Positions 10,620 to 24,300 of a stretch of 64,000 bases of DNA are shown piece after piece (position 1 is the first letter of the stretch; each line of letters opens with the position of its first letter). The notes beneath the pieces were generated by a model that worked only from the letters and a program-made list of their open reading frames with translations, ran no database searches and had not been told where the DNA came from. Source of the stretch: Apostichopus japonicus (taxonomy: Eukaryota > Echinodermata > Holothuroidea > Aspidochirotida > Stichopodidae); NCBI RefSeq assembly GCF_037975245.1, contig NC_092561.1:8554001-8618000 (forward strand). The letters run 5' to 3'. A program made the translations under genes and the position numbers.

Positions 10620-13600
10620 CGTCCTTTTCATTTCAAATGGATATTTTTGTTTTTATTATTAATTCATAACAATCACCAAAATTGACTTGAAATGGCATAA
10701 TTGTGATAACGCGATTACACATTGAACAAGAAAAGGCAGAAACGCATGACAGGTAATGTTCGGATTACACTTAACGATTACAATTATACACAAACATAAT
10801 AAACAATAGCTTAGAACAATTGATACAAAACAATGGGAATAATTGCAAAGAATAGTCCAGAGAAAAAAAAAAAATTGTTCATCTTTTTCAGGAAGCATTC
10901 AGGGTTATAATTAAGCCCAAGAATCAACATGAGATGGATGGTCTTAACTTGAACATATCCTCATCTCAAAATAAACAATACTTTTTATCAGTGGCATATG
11001 CATTGGTTCAATGACCCCAGTGCCACACCCTCTCCTTCCAAAAATAAAGAACACCACTTCACTGTTCTATTCCATTGATAGAAATTGCAGAAAATGAAGT
11101 TTCACTGAAAATTTAAACTTAATCCCAAGCAGTGAGACATTTTGCCACATTCCAAAATAATGCATTTATAGTAAAGATGGGCTGCAAATGAATCAAAACT
11201 TGACTTAATTTGGCACGAAAATGTAAAAAAGAACATTGAAATATATAATAAATGAGCCAAAACAATGGCCAACGATTGTTAATAGATACTTCTCATGTCA
11301 TAACATGCTCCTGGCAAAACAATTACTTTTAGTTACTTTTATCAGATGAAACTTGGTTATATATTCAAGCTGATGAGATCTGTTGATATGAGATTTCTCT
11401 ATGAAACAGCATGAAAAATCTCATCAAACGTAACTCAAAACTAGCTGCTTCTAATTAGAGAAAAAACAAATGTTAAGTAAATGAAGAATCGGTAATGAAA
11501 ATGTGACTAATATTGACTCATTAGATGTAGTATTCACATATTAGAACTTATTACAAAGGCATCATTGACGACTTGTATCATTCAAACTTTCCTTCTCAAG
11601 TTGCTTTTTCCAAAAAGAAAGTGGAAAGTTTTGTCGCACAAAAGAAAACTTTGTTACATTTGCTTTTCGTAGATATAAACCAATGAATTTATATTTTTAA
11701 TGAGATATACTATAAAATTTTTTTTTTTTTTAAATGGGAAAGATTATTTATTTCACCTAACAGTTTAACCCAACCAAGATAAAAAATGTCACCTTACCAC
11801 CAAAGCTGAATTAATTAATCTCTTGTGGATCAATTCAGTGGGGAGATGAGAGAGAGTTAGTGAATTAAAAAGAGAAAATTGCAACATCTTTTTTAAGAAG
11901 ACTTAAAATGTTCTCTACGTATCCAACATTTGTGTGTATTTCACCAACACAATATTTCCATCGACCTCATTTTGTCTTGGCAAAATAACCACTTAGTAAA
12001 TCCCCAAAACCAAATCTCTCATTTTACAATTGGCAGCATCAGAATCAACATGAATTAAACAATAAAAATGATCACACTTACCTTAAACATTTACTTTCAA
12101 TAACCTTTACATTAATTACCTTCAATGCCCAGAGTTTTTTCCCAGACAATTTCAAAATTGTCAAGCAATATTAAGGTGTATTTAAATCACAACAACAAAT
12201 AAAGATAGCAAGCACCTGGCTGGAAGTTGTATGCAGTACACATTACACTCACAAACATGTAAAATGACTTAGAGAAAGTCTTGCTTGTGTGACAAGTTTA
12301 CATCTTAATACAGCAAGGGTTACACTTTGTCATAGCATAGAGAAGACTCTATAACATGATTTTCATCTTGGCCCAAGAGAATTCAATATTTTGTAACAAG
12401 TATCTATCGGTTTAAGAATATTTCCACTAAGGTTTACACTAACATATGAGACACTTCATTGTCTCATTATAGAATATACAAATATCCTATTTCCACAAAA
12501 GATTTAGAATGAGTTTTGCAGAATCAATCCATCCGTGTTAAATGGAACATAGTAATTTGCATTTCTTTTGCATAAAACCATTTACAGGGGGAGAATTTAA
12601 CAAGGTTTGTCAAATTACATGCTACTAAATCACCAGGGTGTGTTAATGTATTTCAAATGATTTTAAACAGAGATACTGGCTACAAATTAAAAAAAAAAAA
12701 CAATCTTGAAATATAAGGACAGTACACTTATCCTGGAAACAGGATCTGTCGATAAATTTACAGTACAAGTAACATAAGAAAATGAGAATACAAAAGTACA
12801 AAGGATATGTTTAAAACATACTAGCAAAAAAGAAAAAGAAAAAAGAATGTAAAATCATGATCTAATCACAGAAGAGGGGAATGGTTTATTTTCTTTGATT
12901 TCCCTTATTTATGTTTTCCATTTTATGGTCTGAGAATTTCAAGGTTGGACATCATTTAAAATGAATTCATGGCAACAAAAAGTAAAAATATTGTTAGAGA
13001 ATATGTCCTTCTAAAGGAAGAATAGTCTAAAAAAATATTCTGGGATATGGAATTAACTTGCCCTATGAGTAAAGTGTTTTACTCCCTTGAAACCTGATTT
13101 TGAAAGCAAATTCACAATTTATAATAAACATAGCTTTGCTGGAAATGTCGTCATAATTCAATGCTACATCATCCTGCTGTGATGGATAACAGCCGAGTCA
13201 CAGCAAAAGAAAAATACAACATATAATTATGGTATGTCCTCGACTGTTTAAATCCACTGCTAACATTCCTGGTTGTTTTTATTATTTTGCAGAAATGAAC
13301 CTTTAAGCAGCTTGAGGTCCATTAATTAAAGTGACTGAACTATAAAGGCTAACACACCCAATAGGTCAGTTCCTCAGGTGCAACACACAAACTCAAATGG
13401 AAAACGAGAGATTTTTATGGCCTCAAATGATACGTTTCATAACGTGTTTACAAATTTGTCAACGACAACTGGTGATGTACGTCATAGGATAACGTTCTGA
13501 TCTTTATATGAAGTTAAAAGAACATATTTTGTTTTGAGTTATCTTAGAAAATTTGTTAAGCAATGGATTAATAGTAACATTTAGACTAGCCACTGAGGAA

Positions 13601-16600
13601 GCCAACTCTTCACATCATAAATTTACCCTTTAATCAAGGAGCTTTCCAGAGATTTAGCATAGTTGAATGCTGAATATCTTGAAAACTAGAAAAGCTATGG
13701 AAACATTACCAGCACTCTTTTTTACTTTTTTTTTTCTTGGAGTATGATATCCAGACTAACTAGCTGCCTAACTGCATCCTTCCATAGCTATTAAACTGAC
13801 CATTTACAAAAGGCAAATCTCTGTAAGACATCAGAATTGAACACTAAGAGGAAGAAATGGAACAACTTTAGAAATCGAAGGTTTCGGTTTGAGGTTTTGA
13901 GAGGAAAAACAAGTTTCAGAGGACTTTTGTACAAGTCTTTATGTTATTTACTATCTTCATGAATGGATAAAATCAATTTTCATAACTTCATTCCAGAGTT
14001 TTCCATGTAATCAAACAAAATTATTTAACACATAACTTGTACATCAAGGAAATGTTAAATTATTTCAAATTTCAACAAAGGGTTAACTTTAACTCACTGG
14101 TAGATGGTTTTGCCCCCCCAAAAGTTTCTTAGTTTTGTCTACAACATGAATCACATCACATTCACAATGTATTAAGCATTCAAAACAGATGAGAGATTTC
14201 CAAAAAGGATGCATCTAAGCAGGCAATTTCAACTCTACTAACAACGGCATCGTCACAATGAGCATATGAATCTACTTTTATTTCTACGTTCTAACTATGA
14301 TTACTGTGAACACATAACTAACTATATGCAGGACCAAACTTATCAAAGGCACTAAGGGTACAAAATTTCTACTGTTAAAGATATCTTCAGCTCTCTACTG
14401 TCACAAATTTCAGAACATCTAATTCTAACTATCTCTTTGTCTTAATATTTAAATACAAAAATATCAACATTTAGTGTTTTTTCTTTACTCTAGACAAAGT
14501 TTTTTAAGGTGAAAATTGGGTATATGAAATTTTTAAGAAAACTCCCTGTTAAGCACATTAATTATACTGTTGTGAAGGGTTGAGACGGATGAATATCTTT
14601 TTTATGCTAAGAAAGATGTTGGACTAAGTGACTGCTACTTGGACAACGTTCATAAGACATCAATTTTAACACTAGGCCTATAACTTACTCATTAATTTAA
14701 CATGGTAGGCAATGCTTCATATCTTCTGTATGTTTAATGTTTATCTGTAAAGCTTTCCAAAATTACTGACTGGTCAAGACATTTAACGTAACGTCTAACA
14801 CTGTCAGGACTCTATATTATGTTTACTAAATTACAATGTTAACTACCAAACAATGTAATTGACATATTTTCCATTTAAATCTAAGAAAAAACCACAATAG
14901 AACAATTTGTTTTATATATCCGTCTTTACTTCACAATCTTTTCCCCACACCCTTGCCATTTTACTGTTTCTCTTAATATCATTGACATATCTAAAAACAC
15001 TTTCCATTCTACAGTCAATTACCCTATAGATTTAATCTAAGGGTAAGGTGACAAAAAGTCCTCTTTCCTTGGGGACAGTCCCCGGTTCTTATGTACCATA
15101 CCAGCATCTAAACCATCCCTGGAATTGTTCCCCGATTACAAGTATCCTAGGAGCTATTCGAGGTTTGGTAAAATGGCTGTGAATAAATATCAAACGGGAC
15201 AAAATTCTTGTTTTCTGGATGATATCCACAGCTTGGGCATTTGACAATCATCCTAAAAACATAACACCAACAAATACAGAGGAATCCTCAAAATTCCACC
15301 CGGCCTTCCAAATGTACTGTGCAAACCCCTGGCTGTAACATGAGGTGTGGGGGGGGGGGATATCAACATCCATATTATGTGCTCAGATATCCTGCAAAAT
15401 AATATGGTCACCAATACCTTAGAGAAGTCAATTGCCAACATTTTCATCACAATCAATATTTTACATTGACTTATCATTCTTAGCTCAATCAAGGTGGAGA
15501 AAAATTTTCACATTAAGTACATTTGCCTCGAAAAAGAATAAACCATCATCAGAGAGAAAAATTCCAACTAACAGAATATATATTCAGTTTCATATTTAAT
15601 GTACTAGTTGCTCAACAGACCTATTTTTAATATACTAGTTGCTCAACAGACCTATTTTTTTTCTTCTAAAGAGTGCAATACATATCTTCAATCTTTCCCA
15701 GTTCCATTGGATTCTCCTTATTGTTAGTTAACTGAACATTTAACTTGAATCTTTACATATTAATTACTTTTATTAATTAAACAATTTCATATACAACTCA
15801 CAACCATTCAAGACATAAAAACTAAACACCTTTAGTGTTCATTTAAATTATCAGCTTGGTGGGCAGTTTAACTTTACCGTTAAAATCAAACCCTTTCCCT
15901 CCATAACGGCAAGTCCCGAAAAGAAAAATTTGAAGCAAGAAAAAAATAAAAATAAATAAAAGAAACTATTTAACATTCATTAACAATACCTCACAGGAAT
16001 TGTATGTGGAATGAACATTACTGAACAATATGAAGTATGTCATGATAACATATCACTAAACAACTTTTTTGCAAGTTACCCTTGGTTTTGACAAAGTTTA
16101 GCAAATTTTCAAGCTGTGCTGGGTTTGATCAACCTTGAGATGATAACAATCTGGCAAAAGTCATGCGAGAATCAAACATGCTAATATCTCTCAAAATGAC
16201 AAATCTCAACTTTACTGACCTTATGAGCTATGATATATAAAAACTAGAAATGTTACACAGAAAACTCTGGAGACCCAGTCATGCCGGGGGGAGGCACAAG
16301 GGGTGTGCCACCACCTGTGCCCACTCAAACCACCCCACATTTGTACCACAATCGTGTGTACAAACCCTTCACAATTTATAAGACATGAGTATTGTGTCCC
16401 TCCTTAAATTTTTGGTGCCTTTCCATGACTTTTTGGTGGCACTCAGAATTCCTGGCCTTAGAGGCCAGGTATTCTGGTTAATAATTTTAACAAGGTATCT
16501 AATGAAAATCTTGTCCTTTATGGAATCCATTTCATCTGGAACGAGGAATGTAGTAGACAGACCGGACAAAAGAAAAAAAAATCTGCTATGCAAATCAAAA

Positions 16601-18009
16601 GTAAGAATGTTTTGGTCAATTTTGAAGATACTGGGAACGTTTTCGATGGGTTTTCCATCATTTGTTTGGAAGATATGCTTATGGCCATGGACCAAAAGCG
16701 ACACTCAATAGGAAAGGAAAATGTTAAGATGTCATAGAGGGAGAACAAACACAAACAGTGCAGCATACAGTAGGATGAACTGCCTTTCACTTTTTACAAT
16801 TGGAAGGAAGACAAAGTTAAGTCTTCTTGCTTTATTCCTTCCCTTCTTAAAGTAAGTATATCGTCTTCTTCAGGCGATCAGAACAGGTCTAAAATATCAG
16901 TCCAGAGTCTACATTTTCCAGACTCCTCACCCACACCCCCCCTTATTCTGCTATTCCTCGCCCCTACCCACACCCCTCATACTGCTAACTATAAATTCCA
17001 GTCTTGTTGATATGGGCAAGTCCAACCACAAAGGAAGTACATTATAATGTTCTCTCTTTTTACCATGGCATTGCGCATTAAAAAAAAAAAAACGTAAATG
17101 TCCCTCACTTCTTAGAATTTGAAAAATCTTTACGTGAACATTGCTGTGCAAGGTACTGTATTTTGTGCGGCAAATGGAGCTCATATTTCGGAGCATTTCG
17201 TCGGTGAAATTTGACATAGTCAATAGCACACAGGGTTGATTTGTAGGAAAAGTTCGGTGGTCACCAACCGGATGGGAACTGGGCACTCCTTTATGATTGC
17301 CTTGAGAGCAAAATTGGTTTTCCAATTAGATCAAATACTTATATATATATTCTATTATTTTGCCAATTACAACAAAATTGAAGTTGTATAATTTCAATAC
17401 CCTGGTAATACAAAACAACATGCAAAGAAATAAGGCAAATTAATCCTCCCCCCCCCCCAAAAAAAAAAAAAATGCAGTGAGTTGGTGGAATTCAAACCTA
17501 AATTTTAACAATTATTTAGGGAACCAGGTGCTGTGACATTGTAAATAAAAAATACCATACATACTTCACTATAAATGAATTGTATGTATTTATTTTTGTT
17601 TCCATGGGTACAGCTGGTCACATTCAGAAAATTTACATCTCAACAAATTTAATATGTAACTAAAAAAGACACCGATAGATCTAAGATCTTCAGGATTTCT
17701 ACCCCACAAACCACTACCAGCCCCACCCTCCTCCACTCTCACCCCCCCTTTACTAAATCAACAAATGTATTTAATGATTATATTAATAGTGCCCATTGTT
17801 CCCTGTCCAACATAAAATGTACATTCATAATATTTATAACCAAATTGAAGTACTAAATCTGCCAAATCACTTCCACCCCCCTCTCCACTGCTACCCCATA
17901 CCCCCCCATCTTATCCTTTCAGCATGCTACTAACCTACCATAAATGCCCATCAACACACAATGCCGCGACAAAAGCTCTAACCATTGCAAAAATTAATTT
18001 CTTCCATTT
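10620..18009 (-). other. Repeat-poor AT-rich region, possible long 3' UTR of the SDR gene
   Basis: Downstream of the SDR stop codon lie 7.4 kb with almost none of the SINEs and MITEs found elsewhere, which suggests constraint or a transcribed UTR. A minus-strand AATAAA occurs at about 10657-10651, followed by a GT-rich stretch (TCTGTCTGTGTTTT at ~10605-10590), a good poly(A) site arrangement. Closer AATAAA motifs also exist, one overlapping the stop codon at 18014-18009 and one near 17588, so alternative shorter 3' ends are possible. No coding exon is seen. Confidence 0.35.
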
Positions 18010-18397
18010 TTATTCTTCCTTCTTTTCCTCCTCTGCTTCATCCTCCTTCTGCTCTTCGGATGGTTTCTCTTCCTCTGCCACCTTCTCTTCAGTCTCCTGA
18101 GATGGTTTTGCATCACCGCCACCTGCCTCTTCATCTTTCTTCTCCTCTGGTTTATCTCCATCTTCCTTCTTCTCGTCTGTCTTATCTCCATCTGCACCTT
18201 TCTCCTCCTCTTTCGCACCTTCTTCCTCCTTCTTGTCGCCTTCCTCTTCGGCCGGCTTCGGCTCCGGTTCGGGTTCCGGTTCTTTCGGTTTTATGCTCTC
18301 GAGGGTCTCCCCGACATCTGCCAGCAGGGTGTCATCCAGATGTTCCTGTAGTAAACCCAAGCTGTAGATCCACAGCTGTTTCTGCTGTTCTTCATTT
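18010..18397 (-). CDS. SDR gene, last exon (acidic C-terminal tail)
   Basis: The acceptor is ATCTTTCGTTTTAG and the exon runs to TAA at 18012-18010. It begins NEEQQKQLWIYSLGLLQEH, the usual last helix of the SDR, then from about residue 481 becomes a Glu/Lys/Pro/Asp tail of about 93 residues, very like the exon 4 insert in composition. The repeated composition suggests exon 4 and the tail may share an origin or a function. Confidence 0.9.
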
Positions 18398-21300
18398 CTA
18401 AAACGAAAGATCATGTTTAACAGGGTTAAAGATTGCTCGTAACTTAACAATCTACTAGGATTCCCGCAAGTTACTGGTTCGGGGATCTACGAGCGATGAT
18501 ACTTTATACTTGTCTCCTACCCTCCTCTTTTACCTTACCGGCTAAACTGGTGACAATTTTTGCACTGCGCCCCCCAACTCACCTGAGACTCCGCCCCAAA
18601 CACATCCGAGACTCCCCCCCCCCCCCCCCCCCCCCAACACATCTGAAACTTCGCCCACTCATTCTTCCTTCTGAATACATACCCCTTCAGAACAACCAAC
18701 TGCCACGTTAACAGGTTAAGGAAATGAGGATGAGTGCACAAGAAAACTGGAGATAGGTTCGGGAGGTACATCAGTGGTAGCCAACCAATATGGATCTCAG
18801 GGTAACACCTTCAATCTCAATGTGTTAAAGAATCACACAGCATTTACAACAAAATGCATTTTTGAAAGTTTGGCAGAATGGCAAATTTGGCTTCAGTATA
18901 CAGGACTGCAAGCATCTACTTCATTTATAATTTCATGTGGTCATAAAGAACGTAGAATGGGTATTTCTTTTTTTTCCTTTACAGGGAAGTCTCATGGACC
19001 ACACAGATAACCCTAACACAGATGCTTACAAAACCTTTAGGGTCCCTTGGTTTACAGAAATATGAATTAAAACTTGCATACAGTATCTCTGTAACTTCTG
19101 AATTCCAGCCCTACATTTCTACATTCTACATTTCTCTACTGAAGCAGATTTTTTGTCTGTTTGTAAGGCAATGCCTCCCTAATTCTACATGTAACTTGAA
19201 CACAAAACCTGTTATTATAGAATGACTTTAGAGTACATGATTAACAGTTGTAGACAGTTTTAAAACAAAAACTTATATCACTCCAAGCTGAAAAGTCTTA
19301 CGCTATTTGGGAGATACGAACACTCATCTTCCTTCACATAAAAGACCGAAGGATCCAGTCTAAATAAGGCATCATGGAGCCACTTTGGGTTTCACATTTT
19401 CATGTTTTTATTATAAAATCACCATATTTATTGTTTGTAATGTAGATGGGGTTTTGTGTCAACATTCTACTCGATACAATGAAATAAAAAACAAAGCAAA
19501 AAGTAGAAAGGTTTTCGGATCCCAGCGGCAGTACATGACATCGCATACTACCAAAAAATGACAGTCACCATTCATGACTTTCAAGCTAGCATAATAACTA
19601 CCAAATATAACAAGAACTTTCTTTATCTGTTTTTGGTGGAGTTGTTCCACAAGAAAAAACCTTGATCATATCGAGGATGGTAAGGTTTGTGCCTTCTTTC
19701 ATTGCCAGACACACATCGGCAGCTATAACTTGGCAGAGACGTTCTTTAGAGTGCATAAATGCCGTGCATGATCGTTTAGTAATTCGTAACTATCAAAGGT
19801 ACCACTGAATTAATCATTCGGACAATTTCAGCATGAAGTAAACACTGCAAACAGGTTTCTAGGAAAGTAAGTCCCAGCAGGCCAAACAAGGAGATGAAAC
19901 AACCCCTTTAAAACTCTGCAATGATGTACTGACACTGACACTTTTTGACCTTCGCTTTCTTCATTTTTTATCACTTTTCTTTATGTTTTTAATTTTTGTT
20001 CCTTAGCGATTATTCTATCTCACCGAGCTGTGGCGCTGGGCTGTACGGGCTTGCAGCTGGAGAAGTAGAGTGGACCCTTGCCGTGGAACTGTTCATCCAA
20101 CGCAGCTGACAACGTGGTCGCTGCTCCGTCATCAGAAGTTCTCCCAAATCCTGGAATGAGGTTAAAATAGATGTTTTTTCAAGTTATTTTCAAGATTTGT
20201 ATCTTTCCATCAAGCACAATGGTTTATGGAATGCAGAGGTCAGAAACTCTGAATAATAATAATAATAATTAACAGTTCTTATATAGCGCAACTAACAATA
20301 AAGTCTTGCCGCGCTGTACTTAACCCTGGTCTTTGGTAACTTGTCACACCTACACACCAAAGTGTGCACAATTCAAACAATCTCTCCTGGGGCACCACAG
20401 TTCACCACAGCTATGTGTCCCCTGGGGGACTTCCCATAGGGTGCAGCCACAAACCGACCCAACTATATTTACAAGTCACTTCGCAAGTCCCCATTTATAC
20501 ACCTGGGTGAAGAACTATTCAAACATCTACAAGGCTGATTTTGAAGCAATTTTTTTGTGTCATCTGAGCGAGCACTTGTCCTTTGATTTGGGTACTCGGG
20601 TTCTACGAATGAGTCAATAGTCTGAAAAAGAATCGAGTGCACCCTTAAACAGTGCCAATGGATTGGGTATGTGCGTATATTTTTCATCAAAATATCGTAG
20701 CTAAAAAGGCCACACATTATATTATTGTGAAACAAAATAAACTTCATGAAGAGCATTGCAAAGCTAAATGACTTTTGTTACTAAACTGGGCATTTGCAAA
20801 TTATAGAACTGAAGTTTCCAAAAACTTATTAAATTTAATGAATGTTCTCTTTTGTTGTTGGTAGAGAAACAGTGAAGATTAATTAAGTTGAGAAAAAACT
20901 GACCTTTATGTAATAATGTGGCTGCTTTATACAAGCCAGAGTATCCCTTGGAGAAACCTGTGTCCACTACGCCTGGGTGAACCGAGAACACATCGATTCC
21001 TGTGTCCTTGATTTTGGAATGCAAACTGAATGTGTTCATGATCTATGAAAAACAAGCCCAAAAAAAATGCAGTTTCCATGGCAACTGAAGCTTTCCAAAT
21101 TAAATGGCAAGAATTTTTTTTTTTTTTTATAGTTTCAAAATATATTTCCTGTCTATTTCCAGTTTTTGAACCTACTCAATATTATCCCAAATTTTATACC
21201 AAAATTCTGATAAGAAAATGAAGATATATAGTGTGGAAAGGTGCAGATTTTTAACAACTCTACTACTGAAACAGAAATTTTCCAATTTTCTGCAAACATG

Positions 21301-24300
21301 GCAGTGGGTTACTACCATTCAGTAACTGTATTTTCTTTCACTGTTCTTTAAGTGAATCTCAATTGGGAAAAAGGTGAAGGGTGGAAGGGAGTAGGGGCAG
21401 AGTGGGAAGGGTAGGGTAAATTGGACAGGGGAGAGAGAGGATAGCAAAGATGTGTAAAAGGTAGGGTAGAATGAGGGTGGGGAGAGGGAGGGGTTGACGG
21501 GGCTCGTATTTTTTTCCCAGGACGAAGGTGGGCATCGGCCAATCAAATCCCTGGATTCCAAACATGTGACGCTTTTTCAAAAAACATGTTCTGAATCTTT
21601 TTTCCTAGTTTTGACCCCAGATTATGAACGACAATCCTTCATTTTCATAGAAACTGGATCCATAACCCACTTTCTAAACCCTAACTCTGATTTCAAACGA
21701 ATTTGTAAGTTCCTGAAAAAACCTGAAACCCTTATTCGTCCTAGGAATAAAAATTAGGCTGACGGGGCAGTCAGGTTTGGACAAACATAAAACCCTGTCC
21801 TACCTGGAATAGCTTTGAGTTACCATAAGCCTTGCCTTGGCTGTAACTCTTCTGAGACTGAATGTTGTCAAGGTTAACCCCGTCGCCTCGCTTGTGACCA
21901 GATGAAGAGACGTTAATAATTTTGGAGTTTGGTGCACTGGCCTTGAGTACGGGCAAGAGGTGCAATGTCAACAGGAAGTGAGACAAGTAGTTTATCTGGA
22001 AGGTACTCTCCAGGCCGTCATTGGTCAAAACTAAAAAAGCAAGAAATAACATGTTAAATTTATCAAAATAATACCTCTTGCAAGTTTGATTTTCAAGATG
22101 GAAATACCTCTGGATATAGAGAATCACTTGCTATTTGTGTAAATATCAACTACTACAGGTTTATATGTCACTGAGATTCTTGTGCTTACGACCTTCAAAG
22201 GATGATCTTCTAAGATGCTCCTAGGCCAGGGGTGGGCAACCTTTTTGAATGAATGGGCCAGATATAAGGTGTGAAAAATTGACTGGGCTGCACCTAACCA
22301 ACGACCTGCTGTTGATTTCAAACCTTTGATTTCGAGGACTTTCAAGCAATAGGTGTGTGTACTTAATCTGCATTCACAAAAATATAATGTCAACACAGTA
22401 CAGTTGATAATTAATGATGATAATAGGCCTACCTGAGAGCATCATTAGTGCCGATAAATTCTAAGCAACTAGCTCTTTTTTGTGATGATGTAAAATAGAT
22501 CGATTGTTTTTGTTTTTCCTTGAGACATCTCACAAGACCAAGACACCCCCCACCCTGCTAGATATTTTGCTCCAAACGAATTTTGATTAGCAAGAATTAA
22601 TTTAGGCCTTCCAATTCCATTCCAAAATTGCCAGTGTATAATATTAATCAAATTACATAATTAAATGAAATTTCAGTGTATTCCACCTCTCTTTTTGTCA
22701 CTTTTTGAAGTGAAAACCTGACCGTGGATTGAAGTATGAAATTGTTATCTGAAAAGTTTCCAGATTGCTCTAGACAAGGTAGAGCCAGAGTGCAGTTGTT
22801 GTGGGGAGACCGGTAAGTGAGTAAGTTAAGTAAATATTACAAATTCGATGCAAAACTGTGGCTGAATGCATTCACAATTACTCCCTAGTTGGAATCCTCC
22901 AGGTTCCTGGAAATATTTTTACCTGTCAAAAATCTGTCAATTAATGGTGATGAGTTAAGTTTGACATGGACTGACCTTTTTTATGGGGGGGGGGGCGAGT
23001 GGGGGGTTAGTGAAGAAGGAAATGGGGTTTGTTTCTGTTATTGCTTTTTCTTTTCTCTTGTTTTTTTCATTGGTTTTGAAACTTCAATTGTAACAGGGTT
23101 TTAATTTTTCAGAATGTCAGGGTAAAAAGCCATCCTTCAAATGAAGGGGTCAGGGAGATGCAGGAATGGAAAGGACAATGGGGATGGCTGGACTCATAAT
23201 CCTCTTATTATTCATATCAAGATGAGAAAGTAAAGAGAATTTTTACTAAAAGGGCATCCTCAATCTGCATACATGTGGATAGGATAATTTTTCAATGCGT
23301 TTTTTGACTTAAATTCACTTAGGTCCCTTGGATTCATTTCACAATTCTTTTTTTATTTTGGTCGGCATTTTTAACAATCAATAGAGTATTACTCCACGTA
23401 AGACTGAGATATGATGGATCCCTAAGACATCCTCCTGTGGTATTTGTTTCACCAAATGAGGGTTTAAAGGGTGTGAAGACTCGCGCAAAAAGAAACGTCT
23501 AATGCCGGTAATCTGACCTAGTTTCGAATGAGGTGTAACAGAAGTGTTAGACACCACCATCGATCCCAGAAAATACACACACACAGCTTGCTACCATTGG
23601 TAATTAGGCATTAGCGTACAGTCAGTACATACAGCTGCGGTCAATACCCACAGCACAGAATACAAACGATACAGCGATGGCCTTCTCAGGTCCAGCTAAA
23701 TATAACAATTAAGGTATCACGTTTCATTACTGTCTGCATTTTGGATCGACACGAACAAAATGTCACTTGCAAGCAACAGAAAGTTAACTTTCTCAGATGG
23801 GCGCACGCGGTTTGGGGCGAGTCTTCAGTGCCTTTAATGAAAAGGACAGTTATTATGATTCTAATCAATTCTCAATGTTTCAAGGCCAAATCCTTCATAT
23901 TGGTATATACCCCATGTCAAACGACCGATTGCAAAATTTCACAAGTTTCCAAATTTCGCTTTTTCAGGTGGCCGCACGCGGTTTGGGGCGAGTCTTCAAT
24001 GCCTTTAATGAAAAGGACAGTTATTATTGATTCTAATCAATTCTCATTGTCTCAAGGCCAAATCCTTCATATTGGTATAAACCCCATGTCAAACGATCCA
24101 TTGGAAAATTTGTGTCGTTCCGAATTTCGCTTTATTATTTGCGAGGGAAATTGATGAAAACATCTACCTCATTTATAGCTTTATAGGGACTTTGGTATGA
24201 AAAAAGAAAGAAAAAAAACAGTCATAAAATTTATCAAAGCTTATTCGAAGTAATAAAACTTACCTTTTGCGGGAGCAATTAATCCACCATTGCAGATCAA

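Larger units (their letters stand above)
6160..10620. other. Upstream/intergenic region of the zinc-finger gene
   Basis: It contains SINE copy A2, the TTAA MITE and a SINE fragment. No coding exon can be firmly supported. The missing first exon(s) and promoter of the zinc-finger gene should lie here; one 25-bp exon candidate is at 8695-8671. The remainder is AT-rich and unassigned. Confidence 0.4.

Noticed and set aside
16369-16790. Overlapping ORFs of about 90-110 residues on both strands
   Set aside because: No family resemblance and no splice context; open on both strands by chance in AT-rich sequence.
17985-18401. Plus-strand Leu/Pro/Ser-rich ORF opposite the SDR tail exon
   Set aside because: Same cause: antisense of the acidic tail, with no independent coding signal.
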